Source: Bacteroidia bacterium
GTDB taxonomy: Bacteria > Bacteroidota > Bacteroidia > Chitinophagales > Chitinophagaceae
Reading direction: 5' to 3'
Length of the DNA: 64,000 bases
Assembly: GCA_030429205.1 (NCBI GenBank)
Contig: JAUICZ010000002.1
Coordinates: 310,001-374,000, forward strand
Positions within the stretch are counted from its first letter, which is position 1, and each line of letters begins with the position of its first letter. Shown here in pieces: positions 43,121 to 53,022 of the stretch. The notes under the pieces are model-generated. The model was not told where the DNA came from. It worked only from the letters and a program-made list of their open reading frames with translations, and searched no databases. Made by a program: the position numbers and the translations under genes.

Positions 43121-44074
43121 CTAATATTTGACTACAGTTTTTGTCAGGTTTTCATCACCCGTAGAGACATTGATAAAGTATGCCCCTGCACTCCAGGATA
43201 TTGTATTGATTCTTACTTCCCTTTGTTCGTTTTCAGCTGAATAGATTAATTGTCCCATAGCATTATATATATGCACATTGACATTTTCTTTTGAGGTAAT
43301 ATAGAGCTCATCATTAAATGGGTTCGGAGCAAGCATGATACTTTCAACAGTTTTTTGGTCTTTAATATTGTCAGGCCAAAAGTCTACACAAGCCGAATTA
43401 TTATACGAATATTCAGTATAACCAGCATTGGAAAAACAAACTAGCTTTGCAGTTACACTCGGAGCGGTATGAGGGAACACAAGCCCAAACATATAACTAC
43501 CCACACCTTCTACAATAGTATCTATAGCTGGTATAATTAGATTCTGAACTACAACTCTCTTTCTCAAAGTATTGTTAATGCTTATAGTATCTATTTGCTT
43601 TACAACACTATACTTAGGCAGTGTAACTGTATCGCCTACTTTTTGAAATAATTCAAAATAGAGAACTATGTCTTTGGTAGTATCAGCCGGAATGGCATCT
43701 GATATAAAAACCTTTTTCCCTGATTGACTCAGCCACAAGTGACCAACTACCTTATAAAACAAAGGGGCATTATAACTATTATCAATACAGTCTTTTTCGC
43801 TGTTAAACTTTTTGAACGCAATACGAGCTTCTAACTCATAATATTGCATAGCTCCTATACTTGTATCTTTACCTGTGAACCTGTACTCTTCAGGCGAGCA
43901 AATTGATAATGGTGGAGTAACTGCTCCTCCGGGGTACCTATCAACATAAGCCATCTTCCAAGAAGCATTTTTTGTTGGTATCTGTTGGTAACTATATGCT
44001 TGCGAAAAGCATGTTGCAGGTATGCTAAATAAGCATAACGAATAAGAAAGAAAAAGAATTATAGGTGTTTTCAT
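43121..44074 (-). CDS. Secreted T9SS-sorted protein
   Basis: The 317-residue protein has a signal peptide (to about CFSQ at 25), a beta-rich middle without a recognised motif, and a type A T9SS domain (MLAPNPFNDELYITS, VHIYNAMGQLIYSAEN, WSAGAYFINV, TVVKY). Exported to the cell surface; the cargo domain is not identifiable. Confidence 0.78.
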   Translation of the reverse strand: MKTPIILFLSYSLCLFSIPATCFSQAYSYQQIPTKNASWKMAYVDRYPGGAVTPPLSICSPEEYRFTGKDTSIGAMQYYELEARIAFKKFNSEKDCIDNSYNAPLFYKVVGHLWLSQSGKKVFISDAIPADTTKDIVLYFELFQKVGDTVTLPKYSVVKQIDTISINNTLRKRVVVQNLIIPAIDTIVEGVGSYMFGLVFPHTAPSVTAKLVCFSNAGYTEYSYNNSACVDFWPDNIKDQKTVESIMLAPNPFNDELYITSKENVNVHIYNAMGQLIYSAENEQREVRINTISWSAGAYFINVSTGDENLTKTVVKY

Positions 44075-44100
44075 TAAAGCAATCTATATAAATAGCATCT

Positions 44101-44643
44101 CTATAATGTCACATTATTGCTATTCGTGAGTTTCTCTTCAAAAAAATATGCTATTTTATTCTGTGCTCTTTTTATAAGTCCATAGTCAAAAATTTCTCTT
44201 AAAGAGAAATTGTCTTTACGCCTTACATTAATGAGTACCATATCGTCATCTGCAAATACATACATATAAACAGGTATACCAAAATTAGTGTGGTATTCAT
44301 ATGCCATGATATCACGATTCTTAAAAGGCAACTCTTTATGCTGCTTCTTTGTAGCCATATAGTCTTCTACTAACTGTTTTTTACGATCAATACTATCATG
44401 AGAATGTATGAGAATCACTTTATTATTAAGAGCCATTCCACGTACCATAGAAATAGCAAATAAGAATGGTAAAACAACTGACAACACTCTTAATATAAGC
44501 TTATATCCTACCTCTGCTGGAACCTCAAAATGGAATAACCAATAAAAGCCCAATACGATGAATACAAAAACAAAGAGGTAATTAAAAGCATCATCAGAAA
44601 AGCTATCTGACCATATCGCTTTTTTAAAAACACGCTCTGTCAT
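44101..44643 (-). CDS. Two-span membrane protein of unknown function
   Basis: The 180-residue product has two spans near the N-terminus (about 23-38 and 48-66) and a basic soluble C-terminal domain (KTNFGIPVYMYV and following). It is separated from the thioesterase gene upstream by only 4 bases, so the two are probably one transcript. No family recognised. Confidence 0.6.
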   Translation of the reverse strand: MTERVFKKAIWSDSFSDDAFNYLFVFVFIVLGFYWLFHFEVPAEVGYKLILRVLSVVLPFLFAISMVRGMALNNKVILIHSHDSIDRKKQLVEDYMATKKQHKELPFKNRDIMAYEYHTNFGIPVYMYVFADDDMVLINVRRKDNFSLREIFDYGLIKRAQNKIAYFFEEKLTNSNNVTL

Positions 44644-44647
44644 AACC

Positions 44648-45133
44648 TTACTTAGAATTGTGCTGCTTTAATTGCTGAACTCTTTCGTCAAAGTTAACAG
44701 CATCCGGTAACGGATTTACGAGTGGTTTAAAATATGTCATCAGCTCGTCGGAATGTGTATCGCGCTTCTGTTCAATCAAGTTAAAATGGACGAATGTAGA
44801 CCATAAAACAGACTTCACCTTTACTTTATCTCTATCCCACATAGTCATTTCAACGAGTATATCAGTATCACTCAGCGCTAATACTGTCGATTGTATCACT
44901 ACCTGTTCCATTAGCATTGCAGGCTTTAAGTACGCAATTTTATTCTGGCCAACCACCCAACTTTTGCCATACTTCTTACCATAGGCATAAATATTAAGGT
45001 CGTAGTGCTCTTGCAGGTGATCCTCACGAGCATTAATAAAATAGTCGATATACCTTGAGTTATTTAAGTGATTAAAAGGATCACAATCGGGGAAGCGTAT
45101 TAGTACTTTACTTTCAGGAGTTTTATTATCCAT
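44648..45133 (-). CDS. Acyl-CoA thioesterase, hotdog fold
   Basis: The 161-residue protein fits the 4HBT-type thioesterase fold: FPDCDPFNHLNNSRYIDYF holds the Asp and Asn-His of the catalytic block, then a central helix and strands (VVGQNKIAYLKPAMLMEQVV). It would release fatty acids from CoA thioesters; the natural acyl group is unknown. A neighbour-based role is not clear. Confidence 0.85.
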   Translation of the reverse strand: MDNKTPESKVLIRFPDCDPFNHLNNSRYIDYFINAREDHLQEHYDLNIYAYGKKYGKSWVVGQNKIAYLKPAMLMEQVVIQSTVLALSDTDILVEMTMWDRDKVKVKSVLWSTFVHFNLIEQKRDTHSDELMTYFKPLVNPLPDAVNFDERVQQLKQHNSK

Positions 45134-45169
45134 AAGTGAATGTTATTATTCAAATATACCTAAAAACAG

Positions 45170-45195
45170 AAAGGGCTGCCATATGGCAGCCCTTT
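45170..45195 (-). terminator. Intrinsic terminator of the ribosomal operon
   Basis: AAAGGGCTGCCAT and its complement form a perfect palindrome 22 bases after the rplQ stop. On the minus strand it is followed by a U-poor stretch (TCTGTTTTTAG). Confidence 0.75.
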
Positions 45196-45216
45196 AATAT
45201 CATCAAAGAACGATTA

Positions 45217-45759
45217 TTAATCTTCTTTCTTCTCTTCATTAGATTCTTCCTGAGCAGGAGCTTCAGTTGCAGCTTGTGGCTGATCAACATTTTCTTCTGC
45301 TGCCGGAGTTTCAGCTTTAGGAGTTGCTTTTTTAGCACTACCACCACGACGGCTACGACGTGTTTTCTTAGCACCATCAGCACTACCCGTTTTGTATAGT
45401 TCGTTAAAGTCTACAAGCTCTATCATTGCCATATCAGCATTATCACCCAAACGACGAGGCAACTTGATAATACGAGTATAACCACCCGGGCGGTTAGCAA
45501 CCTTATCGCCTATAACGCCAAAAAGTTCTTTTACAGAATCTTTTTCTTGCAAATAGCTAAATACAACACGACGGTTGTGCATTGTATCTTTTTTAGAACG
45601 AGTTACTAAAGGCTCAACAAATACGCGTAAAGCTTTTGCTTTTGCTAATGTTGTTGTAATACGCTTGTGTTCTACCAATTGGTTCGCCAAGTTTCTTAAA
45701 AGTGCATGACGATGCGCTTTTTTACGACCTAAATTGTTCACTTTATCTCCGTGACGCAT
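45217..45759 (-). CDS. rplQ: 50S ribosomal protein L17 with acidic C-terminal tail
   Basis: The first 120 or so residues ([20 protein letters not shown] to [10 protein letters not shown]) are canonical L17. The total is 180 residues; the extra tail has a basic part ([15 protein letters not shown]) and then an Ala/Glu/Pro stretch ending NEEKKED, similar to the S16 tail. Last gene of the operon, 107 bases after rpoA. Confidence 0.97.
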   Translation of the reverse strand: MRHGDKVNNLGRKKAHRHALLRNLANQLVEHKRITTTLAKAKALRVFVEPLVTRSKKDTMHNRRVVFSYLQEKDSVKELFGVIGDKVANRPGGYTRIIKLPRRLGDNADMAMIELVDFNELYKTGSADGAKKTRRSRRGGSAKKATPKAETPAAEENVDQPQAATEAPAQEESNEEKKED

Positions 45760-45830
45760 GACTATTGTTTTTTAGATATTCCTCTGTACCGTGTCAAGGA
45801 GTTACAGAGTACTTTGTTATTAAATAAAAA

Positions 45831-45858
45831 GAGCAACGAACACAAGTGTTCACTGCTC
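45831..45858 (-). terminator. Possible attenuator hairpin between rpoA and rplQ
   Basis: GAGCA and TGCTC flank a second stem GAACAC/GTGTTC with symmetric AC internal loops; on the minus strand TTTTTA follows. It may be a partial terminator. Confidence 0.4.
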
Positions 45859-45866
45859 ATAAAATA

Positions 45867-46862
45867 TTAATCGTTGTTACGAATATACTTGCTGATGTCC
45901 ATACCGAAGTGTAGACCACGTTCACCAAGAACTTGTTCGATCTCAGAAAGAGACTTTTGACCGAAGTTACGGAACTTCATAAGCTCTTCTTGAGTGTACT
46001 GTACCAACTCACTTAAAGAGTTGATCTTAGCAGCTTTCAAACAGTTGAATGCGCGTACAGAAAGTTCCAGATCTTCAAGCGGAGTGTTTAACACCTTACG
46101 TACTTGTAAAGTTTCTTCGTCAACTACAGCCTCTTTTTCTTCACGCTTGTTATCTAAGCTGATGTTCTCATCAGTAATGATCATCAAGTGCTGGATAAGA
46201 ATACGAGATGCTTCTTTAACAGCTTCTTCCGGATGTATAGTACCGTCAGTTACTACTTCCATGATCAATTTTTCGAAGTCAGTACGCTGCTCAACACGAG
46301 TGTTTTCGATGCTGTACTTAACGTTCTTGATCGGAGTGAATATAGAATCGATAGCAATGTAACCTACAGGAGCTTCTTCAATTTGATTCTCTTCTGAAGG
46401 AACATAACCACGACCTTTGCCTATATTCATTTCAATTTGGAATACAGTACCAGGCTCCATGCTGCAAATTACAAGATCAGGGTTCATTACCTCAAAATTT
46501 GGTAATGCATCACCAATCATACCTGCTGTAAAGGTATCCTGTCCTTTGATGTTTAACTCAACCTTATCGCTGGTTACATCATCTTCTACAGTTTTCTTGA
46601 TGCGTACTTGTTTCAAGTTTAAGATGATCTCTGTCACATCTTCAAGTACACCTTTGATAGTAGCAAACTCATGGTCTGCACCTGCTATTTTGATACCTGT
46701 AATGGCATAACCTTCAAGAGAAGAAAGTAATACACGGCGTAAAGCGTTACCAATAGTAACACCATAACCCGGCTCTAACGGACGGAATTCAAATTGAGCT
46801 TCGAAATCTGTTGCTTTCTGAAGAACAATTTTATCCGGTTTTTGGAAATTCAATATGGCCAT
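45867..46862 (-). CDS. rpoA: RNA polymerase alpha subunit
   Basis: The 331-residue protein has the N-terminal dimer domain ([20 protein letters not shown]) and the C-terminal domain that binds DNA and activators ([33 protein letters not shown]). Length is normal. It follows rpsD by 54 bases in the conserved operon. Confidence 0.99.
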   Translation of the reverse strand: MAILNFQKPDKIVLQKATDFEAQFEFRPLEPGYGVTIGNALRRVLLSSLEGYAITGIKIAGADHEFATIKGVLEDVTEIILNLKQVRIKKTVEDDVTSDKVELNIKGQDTFTAGMIGDALPNFEVMNPDLVICSMEPGTVFQIEMNIGKGRGYVPSEENQIEEAPVGYIAIDSIFTPIKNVKYSIENTRVEQRTDFEKLIMEVVTDGTIHPEEAVKEASRILIQHLMIITDENISLDNKREEKEAVVDEETLQVRKVLNTPLEDLELSVRAFNCLKAAKINSLSELVQYTQEELMKFRNFGQKSLSEIEQVLGERGLHFGMDISKYIRNND

Positions 46863-46916
46863 ATTGAGATTTTAGATTTTACTTTTATTAAATCAGGATG
46901 TACCTGTATAATATTA

Positions 46917-47522
46917 TTACTTAGAGTACAACTCTACAATTAACTGTTCTTTGATATTCTCAGGAACACTCTCACGCTCTGGATGAGCAAGGTATGTACC
47001 TTTCATATCATTTTCATTGAAGTCAACCCAGTTGATCTTAGGATTTTTAGATCCTAACATGCTCATCAAATCTGTGTTTACTTTACTCTTAGGCTTTACT
47101 TCTACAATATCACCCGGTTTCATACGATAAGATGGAATATTTACGATATGTCCATTCACCATAATGTGCTTGTGAGATACCAACTGACGAGCAGCAGGGC
47201 GTGTAGGAGCAATACCCATACGGTAAACTGTGTTATCTAAACGCGCTTCCAGAAGACGGATCAAGTTTTCACCTGTTGCACCTTTCAAACGGTTTGCTTC
47301 AACATATGTGTTACGGAATTGCTTCTCTAATACACCGTAAGTGTATTTAGCTTTTTGTTTCTCTTTTAGCTGTATAGCGTACTCACTGGTAGACTTACGT
47401 CTGCGAGAGTTACCATGTTGTCCCGGAGGGAAGCTATTTTTTTGCAGGCTTTTACCTGACCCTAAGATGGGCTCGCCAAATATGCGACAAATTCTGTTTT
47501 TTGGTCCTGTATAACGTGCCAT
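46917..47522 (-). CDS. rpsD: 30S ribosomal protein S4
   Basis: The 201-residue protein starts MARYTGPKNRICRIFGEP and has the S4 RNA-binding core (RLDNTVYRMGIAPTRPAARQLVSHKHIMVNG). Primary 16S rRNA binder; in E. coli it also represses this operon. Zinc-binding cysteines are absent. Confidence 0.99.
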   Translation of the reverse strand: MARYTGPKNRICRIFGEPILGSGKSLQKNSFPPGQHGNSRRRKSTSEYAIQLKEKQKAKYTYGVLEKQFRNTYVEANRLKGATGENLIRLLEARLDNTVYRMGIAPTRPAARQLVSHKHIMVNGHIVNIPSYRMKPGDIVEVKPKSKVNTDLMSMLGSKNPKINWVDFNENDMKGTYLAHPERESVPENIKEQLIVELYSK

Positions 47523-47612
47523 GTGTCGATTTTTGAATTTTATCTGCTACGTCTCATATAAAAATCGAAAAAGCCGATCCGTAACAGTGATTAAAAAATA
47601 AGATATTATATA

Positions 47613-48017
47613 TTAAACGCGACGCTTTTTAGGTGGTCTGCAACCGTTGTGCGGTAAAGGTGTAACATCTTTAATAGAAGTTACTTCGATACCTGAATTT
47701 GAGATCGAACGAATTGCACCCTCACGACCAGATCCTGGTCCTTTAACAAATACATCTGCTTTCTTCAAACCTGCATCTAATGCAACTTTTGCACAGTCTG
47801 CAGCTGCAGTTTGTGCTGCATATGGAGTGTTCTTTTTAGAACCTCTGAAACCCATTTTACCTGCAGAAGACCAAGAAATAACCTGACCTGTTTTGTTGGT
47901 AATACTGATGATGATGTTATTGAATGTAGCACTTATGTGCACCTCTCCATGAACATCAACCTTTACTACGCGCTTTTTAGCCGCTGTTTTACCTTTTCCG
48001 CTTTGTCCTTTTGCCAT
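47613..48017 (-). CDS. rpsK: 30S ribosomal protein S11
   Basis: The 134-residue protein contains the standard S11 blocks ([72 protein letters not shown]). Platform protein near the mRNA exit. It lies 105 bases after rpsM. Confidence 0.99.
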   Translation of the reverse strand: MAKGQSGKGKTAAKKRVVKVDVHGEVHISATFNNIIISITNKTGQVISWSSAGKMGFRGSKKNTPYAAQTAAADCAKVALDAGLKKADVFVKGPGSGREGAIRSISNSGIEVTSIKDVTPLPHNGCRPPKKRRV

Positions 48018-48122
48018 TTTAAATTTTGTATAAGGTAGTCGTTAATAAAATAAACCGGCTTTAACCGGCTTTCTGCCATCTCTCCCCGATACACCAGCCC
48101 GGATCCAATGATAGCAGAAATA

Positions 48123-48503
48123 TTACTTTCTTGGTGCTTTTTTCTTTCCTGCAACAGTTTTACGCTTACCCTTACGAGTACGGCTGTTGGTACGAGTACG
48201 TTGTCCACGTAGAGGTAAACCTTTACGATGACGAAGACCACGATAACAAGCAATATCCATCAAACGTTTGATGTTCATCTGAACTTCAGAACGTAACTGT
48301 CCTTCTACTTTCATTTCAGAAGTAATGATGGTACGGATGGCAGACAATTCATCGTCATTCCAATCCTGTGCTTTCTTATCCCAATCAATGTTCGCTTTGC
48401 TCAAAATGCTTTGAGCCGTACTACGACCGATACCGTAGATGTAAGTGAGTGCTATCTCACCGCGTTTGTTTTTAGGAAGGTCAATACCAGCTATACGAGC
48501 CAT
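48123..48503 (-). CDS. rpsM: 30S ribosomal protein S13
   Basis: The 126-residue protein starts [20 protein letters not shown] and has the C-terminal basic block [18 protein letters not shown] that contacts the P-site tRNA. It is preceded closely by rpmJ. Confidence 0.99.
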   Translation of the reverse strand: MARIAGIDLPKNKRGEIALTYIYGIGRSTAQSILSKANIDWDKKAQDWNDDELSAIRTIITSEMKVEGQLRSEVQMNIKRLMDIACYRGLRHRKGLPLRGQRTRTNSRTRKGKRKTVAGKKKAPRK

Positions 48504-48530
48504 GTATGTTTCTAATTTATCTGATTAATA

Positions 48531-48647
48531 TTAACCCTGACGTTGCTTAAAACGAGGATTCTTTTTGTTAATAATATATAGTTTTCCTTTACGACGCACG
48601 ATCTTACAATCGGCACTACGCTTTTTAATAGAAGCTCTAACCTTCAT
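48531..48647 (-). CDS. rpmJ: 50S ribosomal protein L36
   Basis: The 38-residue product reads [19 protein letters not shown], then [19 protein letters not shown]. This is the L36 family but the usual Cys/His zinc ligands are largely lost (one Cys at 14), the zinc-free type. It lies between infA and rpsM, the standard place, 29 bases after infA ends and 27 bases before rpsM starts. Confidence 0.95.
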   Translation of the reverse strand: MKVRASIKKRSADCKIVRRKGKLYIINKKNPRFKQRQG

Positions 48648-48676
48648 AACTTATTGGTTATTTATTATTTCTGTTG

Positions 48677-48895
48677 TTATTTGTATCTGTAAATAATACG
48701 ACCTCGGCTCAAATCATACGGACTCATCTCTACGCCTACTTTGTCTCCCGGAAGAATACGTATATAGTGCATCCTCATTTTACCCGAGATTGTTGCCAAT
48801 ATCTCATGATCATTTTCTAAACGTACTCTGAACATCGCATTTGACAATGCTTCTACAATTACTCCGTCCTGTTTAATTAATGCCTGTTTCGCCAT
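48677..48895 (-). CDS. infA: Translation initiation factor IF-1
   Basis: The 72-residue OB-fold protein ([48 protein letters not shown]) binds the 30S A site during initiation. First gene of the operon here; secY and map, which often precede it, are absent immediately upstream. Confidence 0.98.
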   Translation of the reverse strand: MAKQALIKQDGVIVEALSNAMFRVRLENDHEILATISGKMRMHYIRILPGDKVGVEMSPYDLSRGRIIYRYK

Positions 48896-48911
48896 ATTAT
48901 TTTAAGGACTG

Positions 48912-48943
48912 CAAAGGTATGAGTATTTTTTATTTCATCCAAA
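48912..48943 (-). promoter_or_regulatory. Promoter of the infA-rplQ operon
   Basis: On the minus strand TTTG (48943-48940), a 20-base spacer and TACCTTTG (48919-48912) match the Bacteroidota consensus exactly. The infA ATG follows 16 bases after the -7 box. Confidence 0.75.
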
Positions 48944-49047
48944 TAAATGTAACATAAGATTTACATTAGGTTACATATGGCATAATAAAACACAATCAGA
49001 AGTGAAAATGCTAGCAGTAAACCGTTTATACATTAAGAAAATAAACG

Positions 49048-49623
49048 CTATTCAACTACAGTGGTAGCTAAACTGTTTGCCCAGGATTGTAGTGAGGGGT
49101 ATTGTTCATCAATAAGGTCGTGTGGTAGTTCAACAGGCTCTCTGGTAGTTGTCAACAAAACTGTATACATACCAGACTTCTTGCCAAACTCCATATCGCT
49201 TAAGTTATTACCTACCATTATACTCTTTGAAAAGTCTATTTCAGGCATATCTTCTTTAGCCTGCATAGCCATACCTATATTAGGTTTTCTGTTATGATCG
49301 TCATCTTCTACAGCTGTACATGCGTATATTTTATTGATAATACCTCCATTATCAACTACAGCCTCTATCATGTTACTATGAATACCATTTAAACTATCGA
49401 TACTCATAATACCTCTACCTACTCCACGCTGGTTAGTAACTACAACAATATTACCAAACACTTCACTCACATGCTTTAGTGCATCTAACGCTCCATCACA
49501 AAACTTAAATTCGTCCCAATTTGTGATATATGACCCTCTATTTTCTACATTAATAACACCATCTCTATCTAAAAAGAGCGTCCATGTAGTATCTACCAAT
49601 GCTTGTATGTTTGTTTCGCTCAT
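49048..49623 (-). CDS. gmhB: D-glycero-D-manno-heptose 1,7-bisphosphate phosphatase-like HAD hydrolase
   Basis: The 191-residue HAD-family protein has the nucleophile motif FLDRDGVIN with the two Asp residues, the VVTNQRGVGRG block (motif II) and KPNIGMAMQAKED plus SIMVGNNLSDMEFG (motifs III/IV). In the GmhB group the zinc-loop cysteines are partly missing (TAVEDDDHNRKP), so the zinc knuckle may be lost. Next to gmhA, supporting a heptose precursor route for LPS. It is the downstream gene of the pair. Confidence 0.8.
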   Translation of the reverse strand: MSETNIQALVDTTWTLFLDRDGVINVENRGSYITNWDEFKFCDGALDALKHVSEVFGNIVVVTNQRGVGRGIMSIDSLNGIHSNMIEAVVDNGGIINKIYACTAVEDDDHNRKPNIGMAMQAKEDMPEIDFSKSIMVGNNLSDMEFGKKSGMYTVLLTTTREPVELPHDLIDEQYPSLQSWANSLATTVVE

Positions 49624-49638
49624 CTTAAAGTCGTTTAA

Positions 49639-50214
49639 TTAATCAAACATTCCCTCTTCTACCAATTGACATATGATGTGGCCTACAGTTATGTGCACCT
49701 CTTGTATTCTTGGCGTATCGTTGCTTGGTACATTTATCAAATGGTCACAAAGGTCTTTCATTTTACCACCACCTTCACCTGTAAACCCTACAGTAATCAT
49801 ACCAAGTTCTTTTGCGGTTTGTAAAGCGTTTGTAATATTCTGCGAGTTGCCTGATGTGCTCAACCCGACCAAAACATCGCCACTATGCCCTACACCTTCT
49901 ACTACCCTGCTGTACACTTTATCATAACCATAATCATTAGCAACTGCTGTCAGATATGATGTATTGCAATGCAATGCTTCTGATGGCAAAGGCTTTCTGT
50001 CTTGATAAAACCTTCCGCTAAACTCTGCAGAAAGGTGTTGAGCATCTGCAGCACTACCACCGTTACCACAAAAAAGCACCTTATTACCATTTTTAAACGC
50101 TGTAATAATTAACGATGTTACTGCCTCGATAGTTTTTAACAGTTCCTTATCGTTTACAACCTTTTGCTTCGTATCTATTGAAGCCTGAACAATGTCGACA
50201 ATTTTACTTTGCAT
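49639..50214 (-). CDS. gmhA: Sedoheptulose 7-phosphate isomerase-like SIS protein
   Basis: I start at ATG 50214 (MQSKIVDIVQASID, 191 residues); the ATG at 50238 would add 8 residues that overlap the upstream terminator. SIS-domain blocks are NKVLFCGNGGSAADAQHLSAEF and VGLSTSGNSQNITNAL, and HITVGHIICQLVEEGMF ends it as in GmhA. It converts sedoheptulose 7-phosphate to heptose 7-phosphate, the first step to ADP-heptose. gmhB follows by 15 bases. Confidence 0.88.
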   Translation of the reverse strand: MQSKIVDIVQASIDTKQKVVNDKELLKTIEAVTSLIITAFKNGNKVLFCGNGGSAADAQHLSAEFSGRFYQDRKPLPSEALHCNTSYLTAVANDYGYDKVYSRVVEGVGHSGDVLVGLSTSGNSQNITNALQTAKELGMITVGFTGEGGGKMKDLCDHLINVPSNDTPRIQEVHITVGHIICQLVEEGMFD

Positions 50215-50230
50215 ACTTACCAAAAATAAG

Positions 50231-50256
50231 CAACGCACTTATTGCTAAGTGCGTTG
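50231..50256 (-). terminator. Terminator between queA and gmhA
   Basis: CAACGCACTTA and TAAGTGCGTTG pair around TTGC. On the minus strand TTATTTTTGG follows. It is 27 bases after the queA stop. Confidence 0.75.
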
Positions 50257-50283
50257 TGTGGAAAACTTGTTATGTTGTGGATA

Positions 50284-51333
50284 TTACAGAACCAACATGG
50301 CGTCGCCGTAGCTGAAGAATCTGTATTTCTCCTTAATAGCTGTTTTGTAAGCTTCCATTGCCAGATCGTACCCGGCAAATGCACATACCATTATTAGTAG
50401 ACTGGTTTTGGGCAGGTGGAAGTTGGTAACCAAACAGTTTGCGATAGAAAATTCGTGAGGAGGATGTATAAATAGGTTTGTCCAACCCTCTTCAGCCTTC
50501 AACATACCATTTGCAGTTACAGAACTTTCTAGTGCACGCATGGTTGTTGTGCCAATAGAACAAATACGCTTCTTATTCTGCTTAGCATGATTAACTATTT
50601 GTGTAGCATAATCATCCACTCTGAAGTATTCAGCATCCATTTTATGCTTAGAAAGATCTTCTACCTCAATAGGACGGAAAGTACCTAAGCCGGTATGCAG
50701 TGTACATTCAGCGAACTTGATACCTTGTATTTCCAAACGCATGATCAACTCACGGCTAAAGTGTAAACCCGCAGTTGGTGCAGCTACAGCACCTTCATAT
50801 TTAGCGTAAACAGTTTGGTAACGCTCTTTATCTTGCTCGTCAGGCTTACGCTTGATGTATTTAGGCAATGGAGTTTCTCCTAATTGCTCTAACATTCTTC
50901 TAAAAGCGTCATCATCCCCGTCAAACAAGAATCGTATAGTACGACCGCGAGAAGTTGTGTTATCAATCACCTCTGCTACAAGTTCATCGTTCTCACCGAA
51001 GTACAACTTATTACCTACCCTTATTTTACGTGCAGGATCTACTATAACATCCCACAAACGGTTAGGTTTATTTAATTCACGAAGTAAAAAAACCTCAATT
51101 TTAGCACCGGTTTTCTCTTTACGACCATAAAGGCGTGCCGGAAAAACCTTTGTGTTATTCACCACCATTACATCATCATCATCGAAATACTCAACGATAT
51201 CACGGAAATTACGGTGCTCTATTTTACCGGTGTCCCTGTGAACGACCATCAAACGGCTATCCTCTCTTTCTTTAGTGGGGTGTTGTGCTATAATATTAAG
51301 TGGAAGGTCAAACTTAAATTGCGACAGCTTCAT
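50284..51333 (-). CDS. queA: S-adenosylmethionine:tRNA ribosyltransferase-isomerase
   Basis: The 349-residue protein transfers ribose from SAM to preQ1 at position 34 of tRNA, giving epoxyqueuosine. Conserved blocks are [68 protein letters not shown] and [17 protein letters not shown]. Length is normal. A good promoter lies upstream. Confidence 0.97.
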   Translation of the reverse strand: MKLSQFKFDLPLNIIAQHPTKEREDSRLMVVHRDTGKIEHRNFRDIVEYFDDDDVMVVNNTKVFPARLYGRKEKTGAKIEVFLLRELNKPNRLWDVIVDPARKIRVGNKLYFGENDELVAEVIDNTTSRGRTIRFLFDGDDDAFRRMLEQLGETPLPKYIKRKPDEQDKERYQTVYAKYEGAVAAPTAGLHFSRELIMRLEIQGIKFAECTLHTGLGTFRPIEVEDLSKHKMDAEYFRVDDYATQIVNHAKQNKKRICSIGTTTMRALESSVTANGMLKAEEGWTNLFIHPPHEFSIANCLVTNFHLPKTSLLIMVCAFAGYDLAMEAYKTAIKEKYRFFSYGDAMLVL

Positions 51334-51361
51334 ATATTGGCAGTATAATTTTAAAAGTGTG

Positions 51362-51392
51362 CAAAGTTAGCGAAAGTTTGATAATATAACAA
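51362..51392 (-). promoter_or_regulatory. Promoter of queA
   Basis: On the minus strand TTG (51392-51390), a 20-base spacer and TAACTTTG (51369-51362) fit the Bacteroidota consensus; ATG follows 28 bases on. Confidence 0.6.
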
Positions 51393-51472
51393 TTATAGCT
51401 GATTTCCTGCAAAGGTTTTTATTAATTAACAAGGCTTTCAATTTCTTATTCCCGTTTTTATTTGAACTGCCT

Positions 51473-51480
51473 TACATTTG
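51473..51480 (+). promoter_or_regulatory. Putative -7 element of the M20 peptidase gene
   Basis: TACATTTG matches TAnnTTTG, 20 bases before the ATG at 51501. No clear -33 element. Confidence 0.4.
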
Positions 51481-51500
51481 AGCCCTAAAATTAGAATAAT

Positions 51501-52871
51501 ATGCAAGCTTGGAAAGACTATATGACAGAGAACAAAGATCGTTTTCTGGATGAGTTATTAGATTTATTAAAGATACCTTCTATTAGTGCGGACAGCAAGT
51601 ACAAAGGCGATGTAGCCAAATGTGCCGAAGCGGTAAAACAATCGCTACTGGACGCGGGTTGTGATAGTGCTGAAATATGCCCTACTGATGGCCACCCTAT
51701 TGTATACGGAGAAAAAATAGTAGACCCTGCACTTCCGACAGTGTTAGTTTACGGTCACTACGACGTACAACCACCAGATCCATTAGACCTTTGGGAAAGT
51801 GGCCCGTTCGAACCGGTGATAAAAGATGGTAATATCTACGCTCGTGGTTCTGCAGATGATAAAGGACAGTTCTTCATGCATGTAAAAGCATTTGAAGTGA
51901 TGGCCAAAACAAACTCACTGGCTTGCAACGTTAAAATGATGATTGAAGGAGAAGAGGAAGTTGGTTCAGACAACTTGGGTATTTTCCTGGAGAACAACGT
52001 AGATAAACTAAAAGCAGATATCGTATTAGTTTCTGACACTGCCATGATCAGCATGGAGCACCCTTCTATTGAAACAGGCTTACGTGGATTATCTTATGTT
52101 GAAGTTGAAGTTACAGGCCCTAACCGCGACTTACACAGCGGTGTTTACGGTGGTGCTGTTGGTAACCCGATCAACGTACTATGTGATATGATCGCTTCAT
52201 TACACGACGAGAATAACCATATTACTATCCCTGGTTTTTATGATAAGGTAATAGAGCTTACGGAAGAACAGCGCAACGCCATTAACGACAAGCCATTTGA
52301 CCTGGACGAGTATAAGAAAGACTTAGATATAGCTGATGTTCGTGGAGAGAAAGGATACTCTACCACAGAGCGTACAGGTACACGCCCAACATTAGACGTT
52401 AATGGTATTTGGGGTGGTTATACAGGAGAAGGAGCGAAAACGGTATTGCCTTCTAAAGCGTATGCTAAAATCTCTATGCGCTTAGTGCCAGACCAAACTT
52501 CTGATGAGATCACAGAAATGTTTACTAAACACTTTGAAAGCATTGCACCTGCATCTGTAAAAGTAAAAGTAACTCCGCACCATGGTGGTGAGCCGGTTGT
52601 TACTCCTACTGATTCGATCGCATATCAGGCTGCAGCAAAAGCAGTTGCTACTGCATTCGGTAAAGATCCGATACCTACTCGTGGTGGTGGTAGTATTCCT
52701 ATTGTTGCATTGTTTGAAAAAACATTAGGACTTAAAACCGTACTAATGGGCTTTGGTTTAGATAGCGATGCTATTCACTCACCAAATGAGAAATATGGTG
52801 TAGAGAATTACTTTAAAGGAATCGAAACGATACCTTACTTCCACAAGTATTTTGCGGAGATGAGTAAATAG
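51501..52871 (+). CDS. M20-family dipeptidase
   Basis: The 456-residue metallopeptidase has the two-zinc site blocks VYGHYDVQP (His, Asp), YARGSADDKGQF (bridging Asp), MIEGEEEVGS (catalytic Glu pair) and AMISMEHP, with the C-terminal His in GLDSDAIHSPNEKYG. RGLSYVEVEVTGPNRDLHSG starts the dimerisation/lid domain. Overall closest in type to carnosine/cytosolic nonspecific dipeptidases. No signal peptide, so cytoplasmic peptide breakdown is likely. Single gene with a strong terminator. Confidence 0.9.
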   Translation: MQAWKDYMTENKDRFLDELLDLLKIPSISADSKYKGDVAKCAEAVKQSLLDAGCDSAEICPTDGHPIVYGEKIVDPALPTVLVYGHYDVQPPDPLDLWESGPFEPVIKDGNIYARGSADDKGQFFMHVKAFEVMAKTNSLACNVKMMIEGEEEVGSDNLGIFLENNVDKLKADIVLVSDTAMISMEHPSIETGLRGLSYVEVEVTGPNRDLHSGVYGGAVGNPINVLCDMIASLHDENNHITIPGFYDKVIELTEEQRNAINDKPFDLDEYKKDLDIADVRGEKGYSTTERTGTRPTLDVNGIWGGYTGEGAKTVLPSKAYAKISMRLVPDQTSDEITEMFTKHFESIAPASVKVKVTPHHGGEPVVTPTDSIAYQAAAKAVATAFGKDPIPTRGGGSIPIVALFEKTLGLKTVLMGFGLDSDAIHSPNEKYGVENYFKGIETIPYFHKYFAEMSK

Positions 52872-52890
52872 AATACAACAAATTATAATA

Positions 52891-52926
52891 CAGATAAAGG
52901 GCAGCGATCGCTGCCCTTTATCTGTA
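52891..52926 (+). terminator. Terminator after the M20 peptidase gene
   Basis: A perfect 36-base palindrome with arms ACAGATAAAGGGCAGCGA and complement, centre GCGATCGC. Poly-U is weak after it, so the hairpin itself may stall transcription or protect the transcript end. Confidence 0.75.
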
Positions 52927-53022
52927 TAGAAACATATTAAGTTACAGCTTTTTTATGACATTTGCCCTATTTGATTTCAGCTGTAGATAACAGAGATTTG
53001 TAGTAACAAAACACGTATAGCT

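Noticed and set aside
45136-45399. Plus-strand Ser/Cys/Phe-rich frame over the end of rplQ
   Set aside because: Antisense of the L17 tail and terminator; no start context or homology.
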